A stretch of DNA of 6,603 bases, from contig DAOVJK010000176.1 in the NCBI GenBank assembly GCA_030673265.1, positions 1-6,603 on the forward strand, given 5' to 3'. This document shows, in pieces, positions 1-6,413 of the stretch. Both the position numbers and the translations under genes were made by a program. Every line of letters begins with the position of its first letter. Positions within the stretch are counted from its first letter, which is position 1. The DNA is from Pseudomonadota bacterium (lineage in GTDB: Bacteria; Desulfobacterota; Desulfobulbia; Desulfobulbales; JAGXFP01). The notes beneath the pieces were generated by a model. It was not told the origin of the DNA and made no database searches. It saw only the letters and a list, made by a program, of their open reading frames with translations.

Positions 1-129
1 GTCAACGGAGCACCCCTGTGGATGCTGGCGCCGCTGCTATTGGTGGCTGTGAGTCTGGTCGTAGTCGGCATCTATTCCGGTGACATTGTCAGCACTATTA
101 TCCAGTATGCCGTGCCCGAGGGTCTTTAA
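1..129 (+). CDS. C-terminal end of an antiporter-type membrane subunit (partial)
   Basis: The window opens inside a gene. Frame 1 reads without a stop for 42 codons and ends with TAA at 127-129. The tail is very hydrophobic: a segment around WMLAPLLLVAVSLVVVGIYS, then a short amphipathic end finishing in VPEGL. This pattern (a last transmembrane helix containing a G-[IV]-[YF] turn, then a short tail) is what the C-termini of MrpD/NuoM/NuoN-type proton-translocating subunits look like, and the next gene, 3 bp away, is such a subunit. Family assignment is therefore inference from composition and context, because no diagnostic motif falls in this fragment. The start and most of the protein lie left of the window. 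The final codons also carry the GAGGG at 118-122 that probably serves as ribosome binding site for the next gene. Confidence 0.7.
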   Translation, partial: VNGAPLWMLAPLLLVAVSLVVVGIYSGDIVSTIIQYAVPEGL

Positions 130-132
130 AAA

Positions 133-1617
133 ATGCTCGAAACAATTACGTCGATAAAACCTCTGCTGGCCTCGTTGATCTCATTGGCCGCAGTGCCACT
201 GATCGTGCTGGCGGGCCGCAAACCCAATCTCCGGGAAAGTATTACCTTTGGCGCAGGCCTGCTGAAGTTTGCCCTGGTAGTGTCAATGCTTGGGGTTGTT
301 CTTGACGGCAAGGTGATTGAATATTCACTCTTCGAAGTGTTGCCGGGCCTGGCCGTAGCTTTCCGGGTTGATGCCTTCGGCATGCTCTTCGCCCTGGTTG
401 CCTCCACCCTCTGGCTGGCTACTTCGGCCTATTCTATCGGCTACATGCGGGGGCTCGACGAACATGCCCAGACCCGCTACTTTGCTTTTTTTGCGGTGGC
501 CCTGTCGGCGACGATCGGCGTGGCGTTTTCGGCCAACCTTTTTACCCTCTATCTTTTTTATGAAATGCTGTCTCTGGCCACTTATCCGCTGGTCACCCAT
601 CATCAGGATGGCGAAGCCCGGGTTTCTGGGCGCAAGTATCTGACTTATATCTTAGGCACCTCCATCGGTCTGGTCCTGCCGGCCATGTTGATCTGCTACA
701 ATCTGACCGGAAGCCTCGACTTCAGCAGCGCTGGCCTGTTGGCCGGGGTGGATTCACGGGGACTGCTGCTGGTTCTGTTACTGATGTTCGTGTTCGGCTT
801 TGCCAAGGCCGGGATCATGCCATTCCATGGCTGGCTACCGGCGGCGATGGTTGCTCCGACCCCGGTCAGTGCTCTGCTCCATGCCGTGGCGGTGGTCAAG
901 GTCGGGGTCTTTTCGATCTTCCGGATCATCACCGGGGTATTTGGCGTCGATCTCCTGAAGACCATGCACTTAAACGATATTGTCCTGATCATTGCCGCCG
1001 TCACCGTGATAGTTGCCTCGTTGATCGCCCTTTCCCAAGACGGCCTGAAGCGAAGGCTCGCTTTCTCGACCATCGGCCAGCTCTCATATATTATCATGGG
1101 CGCGGCCCTGCTTTCACCCAAGGGCTTAACGGGCGGCATGCTCCATATCGCCATGCACGCCTTTGGTAAAATCACCCTGTTTTTCTGTGCCGGCGCGATT
1201 TTCGTGGCCACCGGCAAAAAGTACATCAGCGAGATGGTCGGCATTGGCCGGCGGATGCCGCTGACCATGTTTGCCTTTTTAATCGGCTCCCTGTCGGTGA
1301 TCGGCCTGCCGCCCACCGGCGGTTTTATCAGCAAATGGTTTCTGGTCCTCGGTACCATGGAGGCGGAGCAGCCAGCCATGCTCTTCGTCCTTCTGGGCAG
1401 TTCCCTGCTGAACGCCGCCTATTTTCTGCCCATTGTCTACAAGGCCTTTTTCTGTACCCCGGAAGAGTCGATGTTTGCAGAAAAAATCCAGGAGGCGCCG
1501 ATCTGGTGCGTCGCTCCGCTGATGCTGACCGCCCTTGTTTCCATGATGCTGTTTTTCTATCCACAGCCCTTTGCCAATCTGGCCCGGCTGGCAGCGCTGG
1601 GTTTTACCGGAGGATGA
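133..1617 (+). CDS. MrpD/NuoN-like proton-translocating antiporter subunit (494 aa)
   Basis: An integral membrane subunit of the Mrp/complex I antiporter family (Proton_antipo_M type, roughly residues 115-430), expected to carry H+ or Na+ across the cytoplasmic membrane as part of a multisubunit complex. About 14 hydrophobic segments fill its length, and 494 aa is normal for MrpD/NuoN. The conserved ionisable residues of the family are present: Glu144 in LFYEMLS (TM5), Lys225 in FGFAKAGIMPFHGWLP (TM7), Lys256 in AVVKVGVF (TM8), Lys346 in MHAFGKITLFF, and Lys401 in GGFISKWF (TM12). The loop DGLKRRLAFST (303-313) is also typical. The ATG at 133 is preceded by GAGGG 10 bp upstream and lies 3 bp after the previous stop, so translation is probably coupled. 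All key residues are intact, so it should be functional. Whether it belongs to a pure cation/proton antiporter or to a redox-linked complex cannot be decided here. Confidence 0.93.
   Translation: MLETITSIKPLLASLISLAAVPLIVLAGRKPNLRESITFGAGLLKFALVVSMLGVVLDGKVIEYSLFEVLPGLAVAFRVDAFGMLFALVASTLWLATSAYSIGYMRGLDEHAQTRYFAFFAVALSATIGVAFSANLFTLYLFYEMLSLATYPLVTHHQDGEARVSGRKYLTYILGTSIGLVLPAMLICYNLTGSLDFSSAGLLAGVDSRGLLLVLLLMFVFGFAKAGIMPFHGWLPAAMVAPTPVSALLHAVAVVKVGVFSIFRIITGVFGVDLLKTMHLNDIVLIIAAVTVIVASLIALSQDGLKRRLAFSTIGQLSYIIMGAALLSPKGLTGGMLHIAMHAFGKITLFFCAGAIFVATGKKYISEMVGIGRRMPLTMFAFLIGSLSVIGLPPTGGFISKWFLVLGTMEAEQPAMLFVLLGSSLLNAAYFLPIVYKAFFCTPEESMFAEKIQEAPIWCVAPLMLTALVSMMLFFYPQPFANLARLAALGFTGG
1609..1613 (+). 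promoter_or_regulatory. Ribosome binding site of the 41-aa protein
   Basis: GGAGG lies in the last codons of the preceding gene. It is 6 bp from the ATG at 1620 but directly abuts the alternative ATG at 1614, so it favours the later start. Confidence 0.65.
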
Positions 1618-1619
1618 AG

Positions 1620-1745
1620 ATGAAAAAGAATGACAAGGAAATAATGGAACTGACCCATGAGCCTGTGCCAGGCTACCGGCCAGCTTTTTATATCATTTTT
1701 GCGATAAGTCTCATCTATCTGGCGGTTATTTTCATTTTGGGATAG
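1620..1745 (+). CDS. Small single-pass membrane protein in the antiporter operon (41 aa)
   Basis: A tiny protein of 41 residues: a charged, probably cytoplasmic N-terminus (MKKNDKEIMELTHEPVPGYR) followed by one transmembrane helix from about residue 21 to the end (PAFYIIFAISLIYLAVIFIL). Two starts are possible. ATG 1614 overlaps the upstream stop as ATGA, while ATG 1620 sits at ideal distance from GGAGG at 1609-1613; I prefer 1620. A longer open frame reaching back into the upstream gene reads out of frame with it and is not credible. It lies between two large antiporter-type subunits, so it is likely an accessory or assembly subunit of the same complex. I do not recognise a named family. The clean ribosome binding site and charged-head/helix design argue that it is real and not chance. 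Automatic pipelines may miss a gene this short. Confidence 0.72.
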   Translation: MKKNDKEIMELTHEPVPGYRPAFYIIFAISLIYLAVIFILG

Positions 1746-1808
1746 ACGACGCTGTAGATAGTGAAAACTTGGAAAATTACGACCCAGACTTTTTACGAGA
1801 CATCAACC

Positions 1809-2060
1809 ATGGCTGACGAAAAAAAACATATCTTTGACAACCCGAAAAATATCCAGCGGGTGCTCTACGGGCTTTTCGGTTCTCTGATCCTTCTTCTCGC
1901 CCTGGAGCCCTTTGTCGAGAAGCACCCCTATTTCCCCTGGGAAAATTGGCCTGGTTTCTATGCTATTTTCGGGTTTGTGGCCTGCGTTCTGCTGGTATTG
2001 GCCGCCAAATATATTCTCCGGCCCCTGGTAAAACGGGACGAGGACTATTACGATGATTGA
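1809..2060 (+). CDS. Small two-helix membrane protein in the antiporter operon (83 aa)
   Basis: A conserved-looking hypothetical membrane protein. From ATG 1809 it is 83 residues: a soluble head (MADEKKHIFDNPKNIQRV), a first membrane helix about 16-36, a short aromatic loop with KHPYFPWENWPGFY (38-51), a second helix about 48-70, and an acidic/basic tail LVKRDEDYYDD. A GTG at 1761 would add 16 residues, but nothing resembling a Shine-Dalgarno site precedes it and the extension looks like noise. ATG 1809 has only a weak GAG about 10 bp upstream, so the start is not certain. The stop overlaps the next gene's start by 8 bp, a strong sign of operon membership and translational coupling. No enzymatic motif is visible. 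An accessory subunit that packs against the large antiporter-type proteins is the simplest reading (inference). Confidence 0.82.
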   Translation: MADEKKHIFDNPKNIQRVLYGLFGSLILLLALEPFVEKHPYFPWENWPGFYAIFGFVACVLLVLAAKYILRPLVKRDEDYYDD

Positions 2061-3825
2061 TTTATTGCCGCCCGCGTTCATTTTTATCTTCGGCGCGCTC
2101 CTTATCCCGCTGCTGCCGGGCCGGATCAAGTCGGTCTATATGCTGATGCTGCCGGTTCTCAGCTTTTTTTATCTGGTGAATATGCCGCCGGAGAGCGCCT
2201 GGCAAGTGGACTTCCTCGGTTTCGACCTGGTGCCCTTCAAGGTTGACCGTCTCTCTCTGCTCTTTGCCTATATCTACCACCTCATCTCGCTGATCGGCAT
2301 CATCTATACCATGAACCTGAAGAGCGACCTGGAAAAGGTCAGCAGCCTGGTCTATGCAGGCAGCGCCCTGGGAGTTGTCTTCGCCGGAGATCTTTTTTCC
2401 TTTTTCGTCTTCTGGGAGATGCTGACGGTCTCCGCCCTGTCTCTTATCTGGGCCCGACGGACCAAGGCCTCCCAAGCCGCCGGTTTCCGCTATCTGATGG
2501 TCCATGTCTTTGGCGGTCTGGTCCTCCTGGCCGGCATCATCATGTATGTCAATGAGCAGCAATCCATCGCCCTTGGCTATATCGGTCTTTCCAGTCCCGC
2601 CACCTATCTCATTTTTATGGGCATGGGTATCAACGCCGCCTGGCCCTTTGTTCATACCTGGCTCACCGACTCCTATCCGGAGGCCACGATAGGCGGCGCG
2701 GTTTTCCTGAGTGCCTTTACCACCAAGACAGCAGTCTATGCCCTGGCCCGGACCTTTCCCGGCACCGAGATGCTGATCTGGATCGGTGCGGCCATGACCG
2801 CCTTTCCGATTTTTTTTGCCGTTATTGAGAATGACCTCCGCCGGGTGCTCTCCTACAGCCTGATCAACCAAGTGGGGTTCATGATGGTCGGCATCGGCAT
2901 CGGCACTGAACTCGCCATCAACGGCACCGCCGCCCACGCCTTTGCCCATATCCTCTATAAATCGCTGCTCTTCATGTCGATGGGCGCGGTGATCTTCCGG
3001 ACAGGCAAGATCAAGGCCACTGACCTGGGGGGCTTATACAAGTCGATGCCGTGGACGGCACTCTTCTGCATCATCGGTGCGGCCTCGATCTCCGCCTTTC
3101 CGCTGACCAGCGGTTTTGTCAGTAAATCGATGGTGCTGGATGCTGCCGCCCACGGTCATATGGCCATCGTCTGGTTGGCCCTGCTCTTTGCCTCGGCCGG
3201 TGTTTTTCACCATTCCGGGATCAAGATCCCTTTTTTCGCCTTCTTTTCCCATGATGCCGGCTTTCGGGTCAAGGAGGCCCCGGCAAACATGCTGATTGCC
3301 ATGGGTATTGCAGCCTTTCTCTGTATCTTCATCGGGGTCTATCCGCAGTTTCTCTATTCTATCCTGCCATATCCGGTGGACTTCGTGCCCTATACATTGC
3401 CCCATGTCAGTGGTCAGATGCAACTGCTGATGTTCTCGGCCCTGGCTTTTACCCTGTTACTGCGTGCCGGGATCTACCCAGCCGAAATCAGGGCCATCAA
3501 TCTGGACAGCGACTTGATTTACCGCAAGGGCGGGAGGCTGTTCTACATCCTGGCCGACAAGTTGTTCAATGGCCTGAATCAGGTGGCGGAGCTGGTGTTT
3601 ATTAAAGGCCTTACCGGCACTATTACCAGATTTGCCCAGAATGGCCCGGCCCATCTCGCCAATCTGGTGATGACCCCGATCTGGCTGATTACCCTCGATC
3701 AGGAGCAACGCCAGAAAGAGAAGGCCCTCCTGTATCGCAATTTCAGCACCGGCACCATGGGACTGGCGATTATGGCGGTTTTTGTTTCACTCTTTATCGG
3801 CCTGATATTTGTTTTAAGTTTTTAA
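2053..3825 (+). CDS. MrpD/NuoL-like antiporter subunit with C-terminal extension (590 aa)
   Basis: A third large subunit of the Mrp/complex I antiporter family, in the cytoplasmic membrane. Proton_antipo_M-type sequence spans roughly residues 105-370, with Glu122 in FWEMLTVSALS (TM5), Lys225 in AFTTKTAVYALAR (TM8), Lys303 in HILYKSLLFM, and Lys358 in TSGFVSKSM (TM12). The TM7 position that is Lys in the 494-aa subunit is Asn194 here (GINAAWPFVHTWL). After the antiporter core there is a tail of more than 100 residues: a helix around 456-472, the segment INLDSDLIYRKGG (482-494), a soluble amphipathic stretch, and a last membrane helix at 567-588. At 590 aa it is longer than MrpD but shorter than MrpA. 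The ATG at 2053 overlaps the previous gene by 8 bp and has GAGGA at 2040-2044, 8 bp upstream. It is the last gene before the terminator at 3878-3910. Na+/H+ antiporter subunit D is the likely database name; the ion carried is not determinable. Confidence 0.93.
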   Translation: MIDLLPPAFIFIFGALLIPLLPGRIKSVYMLMLPVLSFFYLVNMPPESAWQVDFLGFDLVPFKVDRLSLLFAYIYHLISLIGIIYTMNLKSDLEKVSSLVYAGSALGVVFAGDLFSFFVFWEMLTVSALSLIWARRTKASQAAGFRYLMVHVFGGLVLLAGIIMYVNEQQSIALGYIGLSSPATYLIFMGMGINAAWPFVHTWLTDSYPEATIGGAVFLSAFTTKTAVYALARTFPGTEMLIWIGAAMTAFPIFFAVIENDLRRVLSYSLINQVGFMMVGIGIGTELAINGTAAHAFAHILYKSLLFMSMGAVIFRTGKIKATDLGGLYKSMPWTALFCIIGAASISAFPLTSGFVSKSMVLDAAAHGHMAIVWLALLFASAGVFHHSGIKIPFFAFFSHDAGFRVKEAPANMLIAMGIAAFLCIFIGVYPQFLYSILPYPVDFVPYTLPHVSGQMQLLMFSALAFTLLLRAGIYPAEIRAINLDSDLIYRKGGRLFYILADKLFNGLNQVAELVFIKGLTGTITRFAQNGPAHLANLVMTPIWLITLDQEQRQKEKALLYRNFSTGTMGLAIMAVFVSLFIGLIFVLSF

Positions 3826-3877
3826 ACAAGGATCCCCAGCCGATTATTGTTGACGAGAAAGCCCGAAGTTGATCAGA

Positions 3878-3910
3878 CCGTAGCCGCCGATTATGGGTTA
3901 CGGTTTTTTT
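3878..3910 (+). terminator. Rho-independent terminator of the antiporter operon
   Basis: The arms CCGTAGCC (3878-3885) and GGTTACGG (3896-3903) can pair over 8 bp with a single G-T wobble, around a 10-nt loop. Seven T residues follow immediately (3904-3910). It sits 53 bp after the stop of the 590-aa subunit and 79 bp before the next gene, exactly where an operon end is expected. Confidence 0.85.
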
Positions 3911-3975
3911 GGGGGGATGATCAAAAAAATGAGATTAATAGTCACAAGCGGGCTATTGATGGGTAACTGCAAAAC

Positions 3976-3981
3976 AGGAGG
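3976..3981 (+). promoter_or_regulatory. Ribosome binding site setting a GTG start
   Basis: A perfect AGGAGG lies 7 bp before GTG 3989 and 13 bp before ATG 3995. The spacing favours the GTG as the start of the 119-aa transporter. Confidence 0.8.
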
Positions 3982-3988
3982 CTGAAAC

Positions 3989-4348
3989 GTGGACATGACC
4001 TTACTGGCAATCCTTGCCAGCGGGATAGTGGTTGGAGCCGCTGCTTCCTTCACCGGCCTGGGCGGCGGTTTTCTGATGGTGCCGATTTTATTGTATCTGG
4101 GCTTTTCCGCCCAAAAGGCGGTTGGCACCTCATTCCTTGGTATTCTGATAATTTCGGCCTCAGCCCTCATCGCCCATAATAAACTGGCCCATGTCGATTA
4201 TAAATACGGCCTGCTGCTGGGTGTCGGCGGTATTATCGGAGCCCAACTCGGTGCCCGTTATATCGAGCATGTGCCAACGGACAGTTTCAAAAAGATATTT
4301 GCGGTGATCCTGGTTTGTCTGGCCGCCTATATATTTTTCAGAAAATAA
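3989..4348 (+). CDS. Half-size TauE/SafE family membrane transporter (119 aa)
   Basis: A member of the TauE/SafE family, whose characterised members are linked to export of sulfite or sulfoacetate and related anions. Full family proteins are about 250-300 aa and consist of two homologous halves; this one has a single half with about four membrane helices (about 4-20, 27-38, 47-63, 73-90 and a last one 103-116, the second being short). The family signature GLGGGFLMVPIL is at 23-34, followed by VGTSFLGILIISASALIAH, the DYKYGLLLGVGGIIGAQLGAR half-end, and a final helix. It starts at GTG 3989 behind a perfect AGGAGG. It has a clean TAA stop and its own ribosome binding site, so it looks like a genuine short protein and not a decayed gene. 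The next gene, 3 bp away, is a full-size relative, so the two may form a heteromer. The substrate is unknown; sulfite is only a family-based guess. Confidence 0.88.
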   Translation: MDMTLLAILASGIVVGAAASFTGLGGGFLMVPILLYLGFSAQKAVGTSFLGILIISASALIAHNKLAHVDYKYGLLLGVGGIIGAQLGARYIEHVPTDSFKKIFAVILVCLAAYIFFRK

Positions 4349-4351
4349 GCC

Positions 4352-5296
4352 ATGTTTTTCCCAATCGCCAACATAGAAATTAACCCTCTGATTCCACCGG
4401 CCGTGGCCTTTGTCATCTCCTTCTTCACCTCGATGGGCGGAGTTTCCGGGGCCTTTCTCCTTTTGCCATTCCAGGTCAGTATCCTTGGCTTCAGCAGCCC
4501 GGCGGTAAGCGCCACCAACCAACTCTTCAATGTAGTCGCAATCCCCAGCGGAGTATATCGATACATAAAAGAAGGGCGCATGGTCTGGCCCCTGACCTGG
4601 GTGGTCATTATCGGCACCCTGCCCGGAGTCTTGCTCGGAGCGATAATCCGCATCCGCTATCTCCCCGAGCCGCGCAATTTCAAAATGTTTGTTGGTCTCG
4701 TCCTTCTCTATATCGGGAGCAGGTTGTTAAAGGATATTCTGACAAAGAAAAGAACTCGGCATGGCCAGTTGTCGACGGAAGAACTGTTCCAGCAACAGGT
4801 CAAAGAATTCAAGGCTAAACATCTGAATGACCGATTGCCCACGGTGACGGTCAAAAAATTCAGTCCGGCTCGCATCTCATACGATTTTTATGACCAGAAC
4901 TTCACCATCAATACCTTTGGTGTCACTGGCTTAAGTTTTGTGGTCGGCATTATCGGCGGTGTTTACGGAATCGGCGGCGGTGCCATTGTTGCGCCGTTCT
5001 TCATCAGCTTTCTCGGCCTGCCGGTATACACCATAGCCGGCGCAGCCCTGATGGGGACCTTTGTGACCTCAGTGGTAGGGGTGGCCTTTTACCAGTTGCT
5101 CGCCCCCTTTTATCCGACCATGGCAATCGCCCCCGACTGGCTTCTGGGCATGCTGTTCGGCTTGGGAGGGTTCGGCGGTATGTACTGCGGGGCCAGATGC
5201 CAGAAATTCATGCCGGCCAAGGCCATAAAATTGATTTTAGCCGGCTGCATATTGGTGACAGCCGCTAAATACGTAATCTCATTTTTTTCTTGGTAA
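4352..5296 (+). CDS. TauE/SafE family membrane transporter with central hydrophilic insert (314 aa)
   Basis: A full-length TauE/SafE-type permease made of two homologous halves. Half 1 (about 12-130) carries a variant signature, SMGGVSGAFLLLPF (27-40), where Val-Ser replaces the usual Gly-rich run, then NQLFNVVAIPSGVYRYIKEGRM and a GTLPGVLLGAIIRIRYLP half-end. Half 2 (about 188-312) has the canonical GIGGGAIVAPFFISF (206-220) and GTFVTSVVGVAFYQL. Between them, about residues 131-187, lies a charged, non-membrane insert (KKRTRHGQLSTEELFQQQ and onward) that most short family members lack. The C-terminus contains two cysteines in MYCGARCQKF (277-286). The ATG lies 3 bp after the previous stop with no clear Shine-Dalgarno sequence, so expression probably depends on translational coupling to the 119-aa gene. 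Anion export, possibly of sulfite or another sulfur compound, is the family-based expectation; the substrate is not shown by the sequence. Confidence 0.9.
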   Translation: MFFPIANIEINPLIPPAVAFVISFFTSMGGVSGAFLLLPFQVSILGFSSPAVSATNQLFNVVAIPSGVYRYIKEGRMVWPLTWVVIIGTLPGVLLGAIIRIRYLPEPRNFKMFVGLVLLYIGSRLLKDILTKKRTRHGQLSTEELFQQQVKEFKAKHLNDRLPTVTVKKFSPARISYDFYDQNFTINTFGVTGLSFVVGIIGGVYGIGGGAIVAPFFISFLGLPVYTIAGAALMGTFVTSVVGVAFYQLLAPFYPTMAIAPDWLLGMLFGLGGFGGMYCGARCQKFMPAKAIKLILAGCILVTAAKYVISFFSW

Positions 5297-5570
5297 ACAT
5301 ACGGCCTCAACGCAAAGCTAAGCGCCCTATATTTAGCCAAGTAAGTTCTGGTGTGTTGAGGTGGCCAAAGCCGGTAAAAAAAAGGGCGTGCTCTCGCATC
5401 GGGCTAGTGGGTTATTGTGCGCCCATCAAGCTGCAGATAACCCATAAGGTGAACAATAATATTGGATGTATTACCCATTTCATTTCGCACCGGCGGTCAA
5501 TGCGGCCTTCTCTGCTAAGACAAGCCGTAAACTCGGGCTCCATCCCCATCTGACTTAGTTCTCAGGCCTG
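5297..5570. other. Intergenic region with inverted repeats between convergent genes
   Basis: This stretch of 274 bp separates the TauE-type gene from the convergent SUMF1-domain gene. A plus-strand open frame of 87 codons crosses it, but its composition (rich in Arg, Ser, Pro and Asn, no domain, no ribosome binding site, starting inside the upstream gene) does not look like a protein. Several inverted repeats are present: TGGGTTAT (5408-5415) with ATAACCCA (5437-5444), CCTCAAC (5305-5311) with GTTGAGG (5355-5361), GCTAA with TTAGC nested inside the latter, and the self-complementary CAGGCCTG (5563-5570). None is followed by a T-run on the relevant strand, so I do not call a terminator. A run of eight A (5376-5383) is present but lacks a strong preceding minus-strand hairpin. 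Confidence 0.5.
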
Positions 5571-6401
5571 CTACTGATCTGGAGACAGAACAAGCCGGAC
5601 CCCGATCATGTCGTAGCGGAGGCCAGGAGTGAGCCCGTAGCGAAAGGTAGAGCGCACGTCGCCCTTTAAGTCGTACCACGAGCCGCCTCGAGGCACACGA
5701 TCCAAGCCGGTTGGAGGCCCTTGGGGATTATTGCGAGGAGAGTTGCTGTAATATTTTTTGCTATACCAGTCCTGACACCATTCCGCGACATTACCTGACA
5801 TATCGTATACTCCCAGACCATTTGGTTGTTTTGTCCCTACCGGGTGGCTTTTACTGGCACTGTTTCTATTATACCAGGCAACAGACTTGATATTATCCCC
5901 ACCTGAATATTTTTCCTTCTTTCCTCCAGACCGGGCTGCATACTCCCACTCTGCCTCGGCAGGCAGCCTGAAAATCCTGCCGCTTCGTTGATTCAATTTC
6001 CCGATAAAATCCTGGGCCTCGTTCCAGCTGACCTTTTCGACAGGGTAGTTGTCCCCATTCTTAAAATAAGACGGATTGTAGCCCATTACAGCTTGCCATT
6101 CTTCCTGGGTTACCTCATATTTGCCAATATAAAATCCCGCTACACATACCTCATGGACAGGTTTTTCATCAGAAAAACCTTCTTCATCAAAGGTATCGCC
6201 CATCCGGTAACAGCCGCCCTCAACCCAGACAAATTCCATACCGGTGGTCACGTCTGTATAGTTATCACCACCATTATGTTCACCCTTCTTTTCCTCCTCC
6301 AGTAATGGCAGATCAATACGATCAATGATCTCGGCCCTGCTGAATGTTGCTGTAAGCAGAAAAAAAACAGCGGGGAAGAGCAAAATCAAAAGGCTTTTCA
6401 C
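5571..6401 (-). CDS. Secreted SUMF1/formylglycine-generating-enzyme-like domain protein (276 aa)
   Basis: An exported protein made almost entirely of an FGE-sulfatase (SUMF1) domain. I chose the GTG at 6401 because AGGAG lies 7 bp upstream (plus positions 6409-6413) and a textbook signal peptide follows at once (MKSLLILLFP through FSRA, cleavage near residue 23). A start at 6488 would bury that signal behind 29 residues. The domain runs from about 52 to 272: TGMEFVWVEGG, YIGKYEVTQEEWQAVMG (91-107), PVEKVSWNEAQDF, RLPAEAEWEYAARSGG (145-160), GNVAEWCQDWY (203-213), RGGSW (238-242) and IGVRLVLS. True formylglycine-generating enzymes carry a catalytic cysteine pair just after the RGGSW-like motif. 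Here that stretch (YDLKGDVRSTFRYG) has none; the only cysteines are 64, 86 and 209. Sulfatase-activating activity is therefore unlikely, and a periplasmic binding or structural role is more plausible. The gene stands alone and faces the TauE pair. Confidence 0.88.
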   Translation of the reverse strand: MKSLLILLFPAVFFLLTATFSRAEIIDRIDLPLLEEEKKGEHNGGDNYTDVTTGMEFVWVEGGCYRMGDTFDEEGFSDEKPVHEVCVAGFYIGKYEVTQEEWQAVMGYNPSYFKNGDNYPVEKVSWNEAQDFIGKLNQRSGRIFRLPAEAEWEYAARSGGKKEKYSGGDNIKSVAWYNRNSASKSHPVGTKQPNGLGVYDMSGNVAEWCQDWYSKKYYSNSPRNNPQGPPTGLDRVPRGGSWYDLKGDVRSTFRYGLTPGLRYDMIGVRLVLSPDQ

Positions 6402-6408
6402 AGGCGTT

Positions 6409-6413
6409 CTCCT
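6409..6413 (-). promoter_or_regulatory. Ribosome binding site setting the GTG start of the SUMF1-domain gene
   Basis: Minus-strand AGGAG lies 7 bp before the GTG at 6401. It decides the start in favour of the signal-peptide-bearing form. Confidence 0.75.

Noticed and set aside
696..1379. Minus-strand open frame of 227 codons opposite the 494-aa subunit
   Set aside because: It lies antisense to a gene with all family motifs, and its translation has no recognisable domain.
1761..1808. GTG-initiated N-terminal extension of the 83-aa protein
   Set aside because: There is no Shine-Dalgarno sequence and the 16 added residues look random; the ATG at 1809 gives a natural start.
2062..2949. Long minus-strand open frame (295 codons) opposite the 590-aa subunit
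   Set aside because: It is a shadow of a strongly supported membrane protein gene; its Gly/Asp/His/Gln-rich translation is typical of antisense to hydrophobic codons.
3839..3894. Direct repeat GCCGATTAT (3839-3847 and 3886-3894)
   Set aside because: Two 9-bp copies 47 bp apart, one inside the terminator loop, are compatible with chance and have no flanking mobile gene.
5376..5424. Minus-strand terminator using the A-run at 5376-5383 and a GGGCG/CGCCC stem
   Set aside because: The stem is only 5 bp with a 31-nt loop, and it lies almost 200 bp past the stop of the minus-strand gene, so it is too weak to call.
5290..5553. Open frame of 87 codons on the plus strand
   Set aside because: It starts inside the TauE-type gene, has no ribosome binding site, and its composition is unlike a folded protein.
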